Source: Clostridium cellulovorans 743B (GTDB taxonomy: Bacteria; Bacillota; Clostridia; Clostridiales; Clostridiaceae). From it: 64,000 bases of DNA. A program made the translations under genes and the position numbers. The number at the start of each line of letters is the position of its first letter. Positions within the stretch are counted from its first letter, which is position 1. The notes under the pieces are model-generated. The model had not been told where the DNA came from and made no database searches. It saw nothing but the letters and a program-made list of their open reading frames with translations. The DNA is taken from contig NC_014393.1 of NCBI RefSeq assembly GCF_000145275.1, positions 4,712,001 through 4,776,000 on the forward strand, read 5' to 3'. Shown here one piece after another: positions 59,201 to 64,000 of the stretch.

Positions 59201-61085
59201 CCCCCTTAGGATTTCCTGTAGACCCTGAGGTATAAATAACATAGGCTAAATTACTGCTATTGCTTACTTGCTCTAAATTTCTATTGTAATATTGGTTTAA
59301 AGGAATGTTATGAATATCTAATATTTCTCCATTAAAAGAAATATCATTTATATCATCTATATTTGTTAAAAGCAAACATGCATTGCTATCATCTAATATA
59401 TAATTGATTCTATCCTTTGGATAAGTTGGATCTAGCGGTAGGTATGCACCCCCTGCTTTCATAACAGCTAACATGGCTACTATCATATCTACTGATCTAG
59501 TCATCATTATAGCTACAATTTGATCTGATTTAACGCCTTTTAACTTTAACTGATTTGCTAACTGATTTGCCCTAGAATTCAGGCCTTCATATGTAAGACT
59601 GTCATCATTCAACTTAACAGCAATATTATTCGGAGTTCTTTTTACTTGTTCCTGGAACAATTCGCTTATAGTCATTTCTGTTTGATATGACAGCTCTGTT
59701 CTATTAAAACCATAAAGCATTTTATTAGCTTCAGCTTCTGATAAATATTCTATTCTTCCGACTTCAATATCAGGACTTATAACAACCTTCTCTAATATAT
59801 TTTTTATATGTTCTGACATTCTTTCAATCACGGCACTTGGATATAAGCACTTGTTATAAGCAAAAGTTACTACCAATTCATCAAACAACTCAAACCCTAT
59901 ACTTAGATTAAAATCAGTAGCTTCCCAAAGTGAAAAATCTGATAAAGTAAGAACTCCACTATTTCCAATTTCTTTATCAAGAGGATAATTTTCAACTACT
60001 ACCAAGGTGTCAAATAAGGTACTTGCATTGTTCTGCATACACCAATCTTTGATTTCAACTAAAGATGTAACTTCGAATGCCCTTCTTTCTATTAAAGAGT
60101 TCTCTACATCTTTAATAATACTTTGAAAACTTCTATTATCATCGTACTGTACTCTCAGTGGCAATGTATTGATAAAAAGCCCTGTCATATTCTCTATACC
60201 ACGGATAGGAATATTTCTTCCTGATACTGTGGTTCCAAATACTATATCTGCACTGTTGTTGTAATTACTTAACAGTAATCCCCATACAGAATATAAAACT
60301 GATGCAACTGTAGAATTATTTTCTCTAGCTAGCTCTTTTATATTCTCATATAAGGTTCTTTCAAGTTTTAGACTATAGTGACCTATTTCATAATTACTAT
60401 TAGGATCACCTTTAACTCTTTTGCCTATACTATCCTCAAGGGTTTTTATCTCTAAACTTTCCAAGAACCTGTTCCAATAGCTTTTTTGCTTTTCCTTATC
60501 TTGATTCTTCATCCAACTGATATATTCTGAAAACCTACTTTTGAATATCTTCTCTGGATTCTTCCCATGATAAAAGTCATTATAGACACTGAAAAATTCT
60601 TTTATTATAATCCCGTTACTCCAACCATCGTATAATATATGATGATTGGATATTATCATCTCATATTTTAAATCACTAATTTTGCATAACAATATCCTAA
60701 ACGGTTCTATGCTAATATCAATTCCCTTTTCTCTATCCTCTAATTTAAGCTTGCAGATCATATCTTCTTTGCTTGTAATTTCTTCATTACTGTAGTCATA
60801 ATACTGTATATCAAAATAAGGTTTTTTAAGGACAATTTGTAGAGGCTTCTCAAGTTTTTGCCACCTTATTATGGTTCTTAAAGCTTCATTACTTTCAGCA
60901 ATGAATTCCCATGTCCTTTTGAATATGTCAAAATCTATTTCACCATTTATAGAAATACTCAACTGCTCAAAATATATCTGGCTTTTAGGCTCATTTAAAT
61001 AATGAAACAGCATTCCTTCTTGTAGTGAAGTTAACGGTAATATCTCCTCTACATCCTTTTTATTTATGATTTTGCTATATGCCAT
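47244..61085 (-). CDS. Four-module NRPS (C-A-T)x4 with a terminal C domain
   Basis: The 4613-residue synthetase has C motifs near residues 147, 1185, 2218, 3272 and 4295. A domain cores lie near 620, 1658, 2700 and 3742, and T domains (GGHSLKA) near 1005, 2037, 3088 and 4115. The first C domain (LPLTSLQEGMLFH, HHILYDGWS) is of the type that accepts a D-residue. This fits delivery of D-Asn by the C-A-T-E protein, and the preceding ~20 residues look like an acceptor docking region. Hand-read codes are DILQMGMVWK (glycine-like), DALIMGAICK (hydrophobic or aromatic), DVANIALIYK (unassigned) and DAWFLGNVVK (identical to a leucine code). There is no E domain or thioesterase. The fifth C domain probably joins the chain to the next A-T protein. 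The start follows GAGGAGGA. Confidence 0.95.
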   Translation of the reverse strand: MAYSKIINKKDVEEILPLTSLQEGMLFHYLNEPKSQIYFEQLSISINGEIDFDIFKRTWEFIAESNEALRTIIRWQKLEKPLQIVLKKPYFDIQYYDYSNEEITSKEDMICKLKLEDREKGIDISIEPFRILLCKISDLKYEMIISNHHILYDGWSNGIIIKEFFSVYNDFYHGKNPEKIFKSRFSEYISWMKNQDKEKQKSYWNRFLESLEIKTLEDSIGKRVKGDPNSNYEIGHYSLKLERTLYENIKELARENNSTVASVLYSVWGLLLSNYNNSADIVFGTTVSGRNIPIRGIENMTGLFINTLPLRVQYDDNRSFQSIIKDVENSLIERRAFEVTSLVEIKDWCMQNNASTLFDTLVVVENYPLDKEIGNSGVLTLSDFSLWEATDFNLSIGFELFDELVVTFAYNKCLYPSAVIERMSEHIKNILEKVVISPDIEVGRIEYLSEAEANKMLYGFNRTELSYQTEMTISELFQEQVKRTPNNIAVKLNDDSLTYEGLNSRANQLANQLKLKGVKSDQIVAIMMTRSVDMIVAMLAVMKAGGAYLPLDPTYPKDRINYILDDSNACLLLTNIDDINDISFNGEILDIHNIPLNQYYNRNLEQVSNSSNLAYVIYTSGSTGNPKGVMIEHKSVNNFIQGIVKNIIFNESSKILALTTISFDIFVLETLLPLTKGSTVILCSEDQQTDPRGLHDVIIDNDVNMIQLTPSRAQMITNDDQWNSCLKNIDTIMVGGEAFPQSLLEKLKIITPSKIFNMYGPTETTVWSLIKELTFEKEITIGTPISNTRIYILDKNEKLCHLGVYGELCIAGDGLARGYLNKPELTSEKFIKSNLDPDSLIYKTGDVARWLENGEIEFIGRVDHQVKIRGYRIELGDIENNLLKIDGIKEAAARVFEDSNSNKYICGYYTGEQELSISNIKEQLLKELPEYMVPSFIVRLEKLPLTPNKKVDRKALPEPNGEIVSEEKYEAPSTLTEYTLQNIWNSVLGRNQISINSNFFEIGGHSLKATMLVSKINKQMDIVVPVKAVFTNPTIKSLSKYVEALSGVDRNPIKTIEKREYYPLSASQKRMFVLWQIEPESTAYNMTGAIKIQGALDLEKLNKVFKEIINTHESLRTSFTIVDGKQVQYIHENVDAELDYIETDESELPKILQQLAKPFNLAKAPLIRSSIIKVQEEQYVLFIDMHHIISDGMSLSILFEDFINLYRGVELSNSTITYKDYCVWQEEIFNTDEIRKQENYWMNILKDDIPVLNMPLDYIRPSVQSFEGDVLSFSIDKELSARIKNLSNKTSSTNFMTLLAAYNILLHRYTSQEDIIIGTPVSGRHHAGIENVVGMFVNTLPMRNKPMGEKTFRAFLDEVRINVLEAFEAQDYQFEDILNKIGVARDLSRNPIFDTVFAMQNAFDEKQLETKDMLINPFELDNKISKFDLTLSAQEDGEIINFKLEYCTSLYKRNTIERISRHFINILDEVSKNPEVLISDIDIMSADEKNQVIYEFNDMKSDYLEDKTIQELFEMQVQLHSNKVAVSYENETITYGELNQKAEQLAKGLREKGIKAETIVALMVERSISMVVGMLGIMKAGGVYLPIDPKYPEERIKFILEDSGCNYILCDKQSISSIDFDGTLIDIDDSSAYDQVDEPLEIISKSTDVAYIIFTSGSTGKPKGAMIEHKGVASLREYFIKYIGLNDEDNILQFASSSFDASLLEMFMALLTGATLVIAPEYIISDYRKFEEFLNDNNVTAGILPPNYLLYLEPERVKTLRILMTGGSAISPSLMEKWKNELQYINAYGPTEATICSTMWKCQDNPEGFTSVPIGKPIYNADIYILGEQNRIQPIGVPGELCVSGVALARGYLNRAELTQEKFVENPFNKSERMYRTGDYARWLPDGNIEFVGRIDNQVKIRGYRIEIGEIEKTLLENNKIKDATAIVIDDSNGDKHICAYYVAEEKITVSELREFLSKYIPSYMIPSYFIGLDSMPINQSGKIDKKLLPKPDEISCDESQLVLPENDTEEKLLELWKEVLDASRLSTTDNFFEVGGHSLKASVLISKINRIFNTEVPLKVLFKGPTIKELAIHIDSSQKVKIQEIKPVDKKEYYPLSSAQKRIYLLCQLDKNTIAYNIPNIFKIQGDFNKEKFEAAVSKLVQRHEALRTSFKIIDGEPVQIVHDNIDYEINYFDGIHQGIEQLTEAFVQPFDFETAPLFRVGVVKQSEDCHLLLLDVHHIIFDGVSMVVFARDLAALYSEAVLEPLEIGYKDYALWQKNLYEANKFESSKAFFINMMKDYIPVLDLPTDFIRPSLQSFEGANIKTEVYEELSSKLRELAVETNTTLYMVLLSAFYILLYRYTSKESIVIGTPVAGRNNEKLHNLMGMFVNTLVLKAELSDDKSFFELLQEVKENVVGAFDNQNYQFEELIEDLNLPRDLSRNPVFDVMFSLFSVDDNDTSMDGLNIKPLSLENEISKFDITLAALEMGKNIEFTMEYSTKLFKKQTIERMMKHYINLLEVIVDKPKALVSDIDINSSEESEEILYRFNNTETKELWKNTIINLFEDKVQKYSENVALVYSRYENHQLVDKTITYKELNGKINDLAKTMRKRGIKSGEIVPIIMERSAEMILSILAILKAGAAYLSIDPSNPVDRIDFIVKDCGAKIVVAHKEFGNLVSKLHCDNMVIDSIEQYEVDAINPDIVNSYEDLAYIIYTSGSTGMPKGVMVSHHNVVNIVDGLQAMYPVEETDAFLFKTTYTFDVSVAEIFGWFHRGGRLVILEKESHKDPFAMLKAISKYNITHVNFVPSMLNTILEVAKGKYADNLSRLKYVIVAGEAITKETVFEFKKRYPQVGFKNLYGPTEATIYTTAYDLGDFEEGINVPIGKPVQNMKTYVLDKRYKIQPVGVPGELYIGGIGVAKGYLNRPDLNYEKFIDNPFAPGEKIYKTGDLVKWLPDGNIEFLGRLDYQVKIRGFRIELGEIESLIRNYPSIQEAIVLAVGDDLKEKYLCAYYISDEELNLSELKTYLGKNIPEYMIPKHYIKLDKMPLNNNGKIDRKALPLPKFDLLEANEFENPREGVESKLALIWEDVLNTKQVGRKDNFFELGGHSLKAALVVGRIFKEFSVEISLADIFRLPVLWELAENIEGRKKAEFRAIEKAPVMDYYPLSFAQRRMYLLWEFDRESTAYNIPGALKVTGKITRNEIEAALEKVILKHEILRTSFVMVDGMLYAKINDNFKVSIDYQDISCEDCDADRLIKDFVTPFNLNEPTQMNVKLCRMSDIEQLIIFNMHHIICDGVSFEVIVEEFISALKGINIGYSDLQYKDFALWESSNIGKEKLKKQQAYWKHKLSDEIQMINITTDFQRESIQSYEAGNINFSLDSDLTKNLEKLIEGNEFTLYSVLLSTFNVILYKYTGQTDIIVGSPVAGRTHPDLEKMIGMFVNMLPLRTNVDPTIAFLEYVKLTHNDIITAFENQDYPIEELKDQLNINGDQLYNVVFSMQKVQRDGFKIDDVDFIPIALKSDIAKFDITLIALDKDSTIDFAIEYRKDLFKEETILRFKEHFVNLLREIAANSYSSIGSLDMLSGDERKTILNRVNGASVDYPSNLAVHQLFKSQVQATPWNSAIVYRNHDVERIVNYKELDELSNSLARHLRAKGVGRETIVAIMINQVPEMLIGILGILKAGGAFLPIDPSYGAERITYMIGDSGAKILLSRSELAKDIIFDGEFIDLENPKLYEQDKSQIDNVNLPTDMAYVIYTSGSTGRPKGVVIEHRSLINLCYWHLDYYSVDSNDRSIKYAGFGFDASVWEVFPYIIKGASIYLIDDELRLNIPKLKEFFNENKISIAFLPTQVCEQFMGEEIPSLKRLLTGGDKLRNFKASNYEVFNNYGPTENTVVTTSYKLEKQFSNIPIGKPIYNTSIYILDKEKNILPIGVVGEIYISGDGLARGYLNKPELTAESFVPSPFEEGKLMYKTGDLGKWNANGNIEFLGRVDSQVKIRGLRIELGEIETSIIESAAVKDAVVLLKEKTDGDKYLYAYFVPKDNFDIDSLRVYLIERLPEYMIPTAFVEIEEIPLTANGKVDKKALLALEDKIDMGIDYIPPQTDTEIRLAKIWSEVLGVERVGMNDNFYHLGGHSLKAPMISSKVAAEFGVQVPIGEIFRTENVRSLVEYIDKAKVSTFNKIIPVKEQEYYELSSAQKRLFVVNRLNPKDISYNMFGSLKLQGVFNEHRFEEAFEKLINRHDILRTTFHLINGQPVQKIHDENKFEIEYIEAGKSELKQVMKEFIRPFDLEKLPLIRVGVISLGDKEKIMIFDMHHIISDGVSMGIMLQDFSNFYNGKKLEELRIQYKDYAVWQNELMESEQKSFSEYSDKVLKNYVYTKLPNNNEGLTRSGNGKRQVAFIEDAMYSRISEFCKEKEITKSEFILSAFNIAIMNELGGAGPVTVGLPVAARTNHELEKLIGMFLNVLVVTTTVYDDTPYDQYLKHVHEVVTEALDNQEYPYEDLYYKARESYGMQNDDLFTIMFNYLPYQGNSEITLEGLEVETYDSIMTESKYEVTLYVSEELEGIRLDLVYREDLFQESMMKDLINNITEIISKILDEDVIRINQLLTNNNVNEFAMDFDDLLDNDEFFS

Positions 61086-61156
61086 AAGTTCCTCCTCTTC
61101 TGAATAAAGTGTAAAAGGGAAATAAATGCATTAAAAGTTAGATTTAAAATTTGTCA

Positions 61157-61170
61157 GTCTCATATGAGAC
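61157..61170. promoter_or_regulatory. 14-bp palindrome upstream of the large NRPS
   Basis: The perfect palindrome GTCTCATATGAGAC lies in the 123-base gap before the four-module NRPS. On the minus strand it overlaps a weak possible promoter (TTGTCT, 17 bases, TTTTAA). It could be an operator for a dimeric regulator, but no cognate regulator gene is visible. Confidence 0.4.
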
Positions 61171-61208
61171 AATGAATTTTAGCTGCATTCTATTAGGACA
61201 AAAATTTG

Positions 61209-62252
61209 TTATACAGTCTCTAAAAATTCTACTTTTATGTATTCAGGAGTACGAGGAATATATTTAAGTTCATTCTCCAAAGTCACCACTCCATTTTCTT
61301 CTTTTACCTCTTTAAATCCGGCAAACTTATAGGTAACGTACATTGTTCTATTTCTATCAGTAGGAACAAACTCTGCTTGCAGCCTAACATTAGCTTCCTT
61401 AGCAATACTCATAATATAATTGAGCATAATAGTTCCAACACCTCTAGACATTACCCTGCAAGACATTAATAAAAGTTTTAATGTCCATACGTCTGATTTG
61501 CATTCTAAGAGGACTAATCCTATCTTCCCATAACTTCCAAACTTGTCCTCTAATCCTGCAATAAAAAGCTTATGGTCGTCTGATTTTCTAAATGCATCAA
61601 GTTCTTCATAAGAATAGGTGTACCCGGTAGCATTTAATTGATGAGTCCTAACAGTAAGCTCTTCAGCTCTTTGCAAATCGCCTTCCCCTACCTCTGAAAT
61701 AGTAAAATGCATATTTAAGGATGCGAGAAACTCCTCTTGAGTCCCTGTATTTTCTTCTTCTAATTTTTTACGCTCTATATCGCTCATGTACATTTTTCTT
61801 CTGAGCTTTGAATCCTCAGTTATAAATAAAGGATTCATTTGTTCCATGTTAAGTAAATCCTTTATATCTTCTGCATCTATGCATAATACTTCTGGAAATG
61901 TGAACTTAACCTCTTCTCTTTCAAACACTTGGTCATCTATAAATGCAAGAGTATCAATACCTATATTTATAGAATCAGCAATCTTTTTAACTGATGATGA
62001 CTTTGCGTTCCAATTAATTTGCGGATATATAAAATACTCACTTAGTCCAAATTCATTTAGCTTCTCGATAGCTTGATTATGCTCATTTCTGCTAGCAATT
62101 GATTGCAGTATTCCACGGTTATCTAGTTCCTTAATGATTTCAACTATTCCATCTCGTAATTCTATATGAGAATCTTCCAGTAGAACACCATTCCAAATAG
62201 TATTATCTAAATCCCATACAACGCATTTAACTTTTTTAATGATATTACTCAT
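61209..62252 (-). CDS. FkbH-like glyceryl-ACP forming enzyme
   Basis: This 347-residue HAD-fold enzyme belongs to the FkbH group, which takes 1,3-bisphosphoglycerate, removes phosphate and loads a glyceryl unit onto an ACP. The HAD motif VWDLDNTIWNG is at the N-terminus. The family-specific LNATG and the GNAT-like TDRNRTMY segment lie toward the C-terminus. It is full length. It starts the conversion of a glycolytic intermediate to hydroxymalonyl- or methoxymalonyl-ACP. Its operon neighbours are the matching ACP and two dehydrogenases. GGGAGTGA precedes the ATG. Confidence 0.92.
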   Translation of the reverse strand: MSNIIKKVKCVVWDLDNTIWNGVLLEDSHIELRDGIVEIIKELDNRGILQSIASRNEHNQAIEKLNEFGLSEYFIYPQINWNAKSSSVKKIADSINIGIDTLAFIDDQVFEREEVKFTFPEVLCIDAEDIKDLLNMEQMNPLFITEDSKLRRKMYMSDIERKKLEEENTGTQEEFLASLNMHFTISEVGEGDLQRAEELTVRTHQLNATGYTYSYEELDAFRKSDDHKLFIAGLEDKFGSYGKIGLVLLECKSDVWTLKLLLMSCRVMSRGVGTIMLNYIMSIAKEANVRLQAEFVPTDRNRTMYVTYKFAGFKEVKEENGVVTLENELKYIPRTPEYIKVEFLETV

Positions 62253-62276
62253 AATGTCACTCCCTTATTAAATCCT

Positions 62277-63410
62277 CTAGATAGATCTGAAGGCGTTATT
62301 TGCAATTAATACTTCATGTATCTGAGTTGTTCCCTCAATAATTTCATTTACTCTTGCATCTCTGAAATAGCGTTCAACTCTATATTCATTAGAAACACCA
62401 TTGCCACCATGAATTTGAATAGCATCACTTGTTATTTTAGTAAGCATAGTTGACGCAAAATATTTAACCACCCAAGTCTCCATTATAGAATCTGGATCGC
62501 AGATATCCTTTAGATAGCCCGCCTTATAATATAGCTGTCTTGCTGCCTTTATATTGACTACCATTTCTGTTATCATCTTTTGTATTAATTGATTACCGTT
62601 AATAGTAGAATTAAATTGTTGTCTTTCTTTCGCATATCTTAAGCTATCTTCTAAGGCTGCTTGAGCAACACCAACACAACCACATGCTACAGAATATCTT
62701 CCATAATCAAGACATGAAAGAGCTACATGAGATAAACCAGTGCCAATTCTTCCTACAAGATTTTCTTTTGGGATTCTACAATTTTCAAGGGTTAATTCAG
62801 CTATCATAGAAGCTCTTACCCCAAGTAATCCACTCATAGGCTTCTTAGAAAATCCTACTCTATCTTTCTCCACGATAAATGCAGTAGGCTTGTCTTCGCA
62901 CTTAGCAAAAAGGATAAAGAAGTCTGCTATCTGACCCATTGTTATCCACTTTTTCTTTCCATTTATTACATAATCATCACCATCAGCTACAGCAGTAGCT
63001 TCAATACTTTTAGCATCACTACCTATTCTAGGTTCAGTTAATGCAAAAGCTCCTATAGCTTCACCTTTTGCCATCTTATTTAGCCAAGTATCACGCTGAG
63101 TTTCAGTCCCCCACCTAAGTAAAGCTAAAGCAGCCATTCCATGGACTGTAAGTAAATTTCTCATAGATGAACAGCCTTTGGCAAATTCCTCATTTAATAT
63201 TCCTAGAGTAATATTATCAAGGCCCATTCCATCATATTGTTTAGGAATCATAGCTCCTAAATAACCCTTCTCTGCTATTTTCTCTATTAGACTTGGCTCA
63301 GTACGTCCCAACCTATCATTTTCATCTGCAACAGGAATAATTGCTTCCTTTACAAAATCTTCAAATTCCTTTTGATATTTTATTTGCTCTGGAGTTAACT
63401 CAATAACCAA
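62277..63410 (-). CDS. Acyl-ACP dehydrogenase of the extender cassette
   Basis: This 377-residue flavoprotein is of the acyl-CoA dehydrogenase family, with FALTEPRIGSDAKS, the ERQQF region and the C-terminal IHGGNG and EGTTQIHEVLIA motifs. In methoxymalonyl and hydroxymalonyl pathways (FkbI, ZmaE type) such an enzyme works on the ACP-bound three-carbon unit rather than on a CoA ester. Start TTG 63410 is chosen because GAGGGGTGG lies seven bases upstream; a longer frame starts inside or before that site. It sits between the ACP and FkbH genes. Confidence 0.9.
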   Translation of the reverse strand: MVIELTPEQIKYQKEFEDFVKEAIIPVADENDRLGRTEPSLIEKIAEKGYLGAMIPKQYDGMGLDNITLGILNEEFAKGCSSMRNLLTVHGMAALALLRWGTETQRDTWLNKMAKGEAIGAFALTEPRIGSDAKSIEATAVADGDDYVINGKKKWITMGQIADFFILFAKCEDKPTAFIVEKDRVGFSKKPMSGLLGVRASMIAELTLENCRIPKENLVGRIGTGLSHVALSCLDYGRYSVACGCVGVAQAALEDSLRYAKERQQFNSTINGNQLIQKMITEMVVNIKAARQLYYKAGYLKDICDPDSIMETWVVKYFASTMLTKITSDAIQIHGGNGVSNEYRVERYFRDARVNEIIEGTTQIHEVLIANNAFRSI

Positions 63411-63451
63411 TTTAATTCCACCCCTCAATTTATTAAAACCATAAAATAACT

Positions 63452-63688
63452 CTATTTAATTTTACTTTCTATTAACGTACAAATTGAATTTATACTCTTA
63501 AAGTTGTCAAAATCTAAATCTTCGTTACCGATTTGTAATCCAAATTCTTTTTCAACAAACATAACAAGCTGCATTGCAAATAAAGAATTTACAAATCCTA
63601 ATTCAAATATATTCTCATCGTCTGCTAACTCGTGTCCTCTAAAATACCTACCTAAAAATGCTTTTATTTTCTCTTTTCTTGCTTCCAT
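63452..63688 (-). CDS. Acyl carrier protein of the extender cassette
   Basis: This is a free-standing ACP. The phosphopantetheine serine lies in ELGFVNSLFAMQLV, the form seen in glyceryl/methoxymalonyl ACPs (FkbJ, ZmaD type), rather than the DSL of fatty-acid ACPs. The second ATG (63688) is used because GGAGG lies eight bases before it; the first in-frame ATG, five codons upstream, overlaps that ribosome site. The product is 78 residues. It should carry the glyceryl unit through oxidation to the extender. Confidence 0.9.
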   Translation of the reverse strand: MEARKEKIKAFLGRYFRGHELADDENIFELGFVNSLFAMQLVMFVEKEFGLQIGNEDLDFDNFKSINSICTLIESKIK

Positions 63689-63724
63689 ATTTCTTGCCTC
63701 CATTTTCTATATTTAAATTTTGTG

Positions 63725-64000
63725 CTAAATTGTATAATCGTAAAAACCTTTACCAGTTTTTCTTCCCTTTAGGTTTGCATCAACCATTTTCTTAAGTAAT
63801 GGGCAACACTTGAATTTAGGATCTTGATAACTTTCATATAGAACCTCAAGGGAATCTACTACTGTATCAAGACCTATAAGGTCTGCCGTCTCAAGAGGGC
63901 CCATTACATGTCCATAACACTTTTTGAATATTGCATCTACCTCTGCTGGAGCTGCTACTTGATCCTGCACGACGAATGCAGCTTCGTTCATAAATAAATG
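63725..64000 (-). CDS. 3-hydroxyacyl-CoA dehydrogenase-like protein, C-terminal part
   Basis: Only the C-terminal ~90 residues are in the window; the frame stays open to position 64000 and the NAD-binding N-terminal domain lies beyond it. The segment has FMNEAAFVVQD, MGPLETADLIGLD and GRKTGKGFYDY, the dimerisation domain of 3-hydroxyacyl-CoA dehydrogenases. In FkbK/ZmaG-type proteins this enzyme oxidises the ACP-bound glyceryl unit. It lies 36 bases before the ACP gene in the same operon. The internal ATG at 63991 is not the true start, since homology continues upstream of it. Confidence 0.9.
   Translation of the reverse strand, partial: HLFMNEAAFVVQDQVAAPAEVDAIFKKCYGHVMGPLETADLIGLDTVVDSLEVLYESYQDPKFKCCPLLKKMVDANLKGRKTGKGFYDYTI

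Noticed and set aside
16437..61085. Many plus-strand open frames of 60-140 codons within the NRPS and PKS genes
   Set aside because: They are antisense shadows of long, motif-rich minus-strand genes. Similar shadows recur at equivalent places in repeated modules and lack ribosome sites.

Overview
The window comes from an AT-rich Firmicute, most likely a Clostridium. The support is the low GC, strong AGGAGG-type ribosome sites, the hisZ plus short-hisG arrangement, and clostridial-looking housekeeping genes. Nearly everything lies on the minus strand. No rRNA, tRNA, CRISPR array, transposase or integrase was seen.

**Left part (1-16.4 kb), mostly chromosomal backbone.** A minus-strand cobalamin riboswitch at the left edge serves a gene outside the window. 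Next come a TtcA-like PP-loop protein, a small unknown protein, and a histidine operon (hisZ-G-D-B-H-A-F-I-E plus a PHP-type histidinol phosphatase) with a consensus promoter and no hisC. A chemotaxis receptor follows. Then comes a five-gene operon (16.1-11.8 kb) with an atypical P1B-type ATPase and three more proteins carrying CxxC-less HMA-like domains with arginine-rich motifs. It resembles the ferrosome (fez) iron-storage organelle clusters.

**Middle part (16.4-34 kb).** A three-module NRPS begins with a lipoinitiation-type condensation domain and ends in a thioester reductase, which predicts an N-acyl tripeptide aldehyde or alcohol. Parts of its modules are identical at DNA level. It is followed by an ECF sigma/anti-sigma pair, topB, a decayed AraC-VOC regulator gene, a cytoplasmic beta-lactamase-fold hydrolase and an MFS exporter.

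**Right part (33-64 kb), the most interesting region.** This is a hybrid NRPS-PKS cluster with the parts of a prodrug self-resistance system. A C(starter)-A-T-E protein carries an Asn specificity code and an epimerase, so it should make N-acyl-D-Asn. Directly before it is a ClbP-like, signal-anchored S12 peptidase with three C-terminal membrane helices, the enzyme type that removes N-acyl-D-Asn prodrug caps outside the cell. A four-module NRPS starts with a D-accepting type condensation domain, and its codes suggest Gly first and Leu fourth. An A-T protein with half a C domain, a discrete acyltransferase and a KS-ACP protein whose own AT has been excised follow. At the right edge, FkbH-like, acyl-ACP dehydrogenase, ACP and 3-hydroxyacyl-CoA dehydrogenase genes form a hydroxymalonyl- (or methoxymalonyl-) ACP extender-unit cassette. 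The logic resembles zwittermicin and colibactin, but the module content differs from the pathways I can recall. No thioesterase or Sfp-type phosphopantetheinyl transferase is visible, and the cluster continues past the right edge.

Domain calls, specificity codes and alignments were made by eye.
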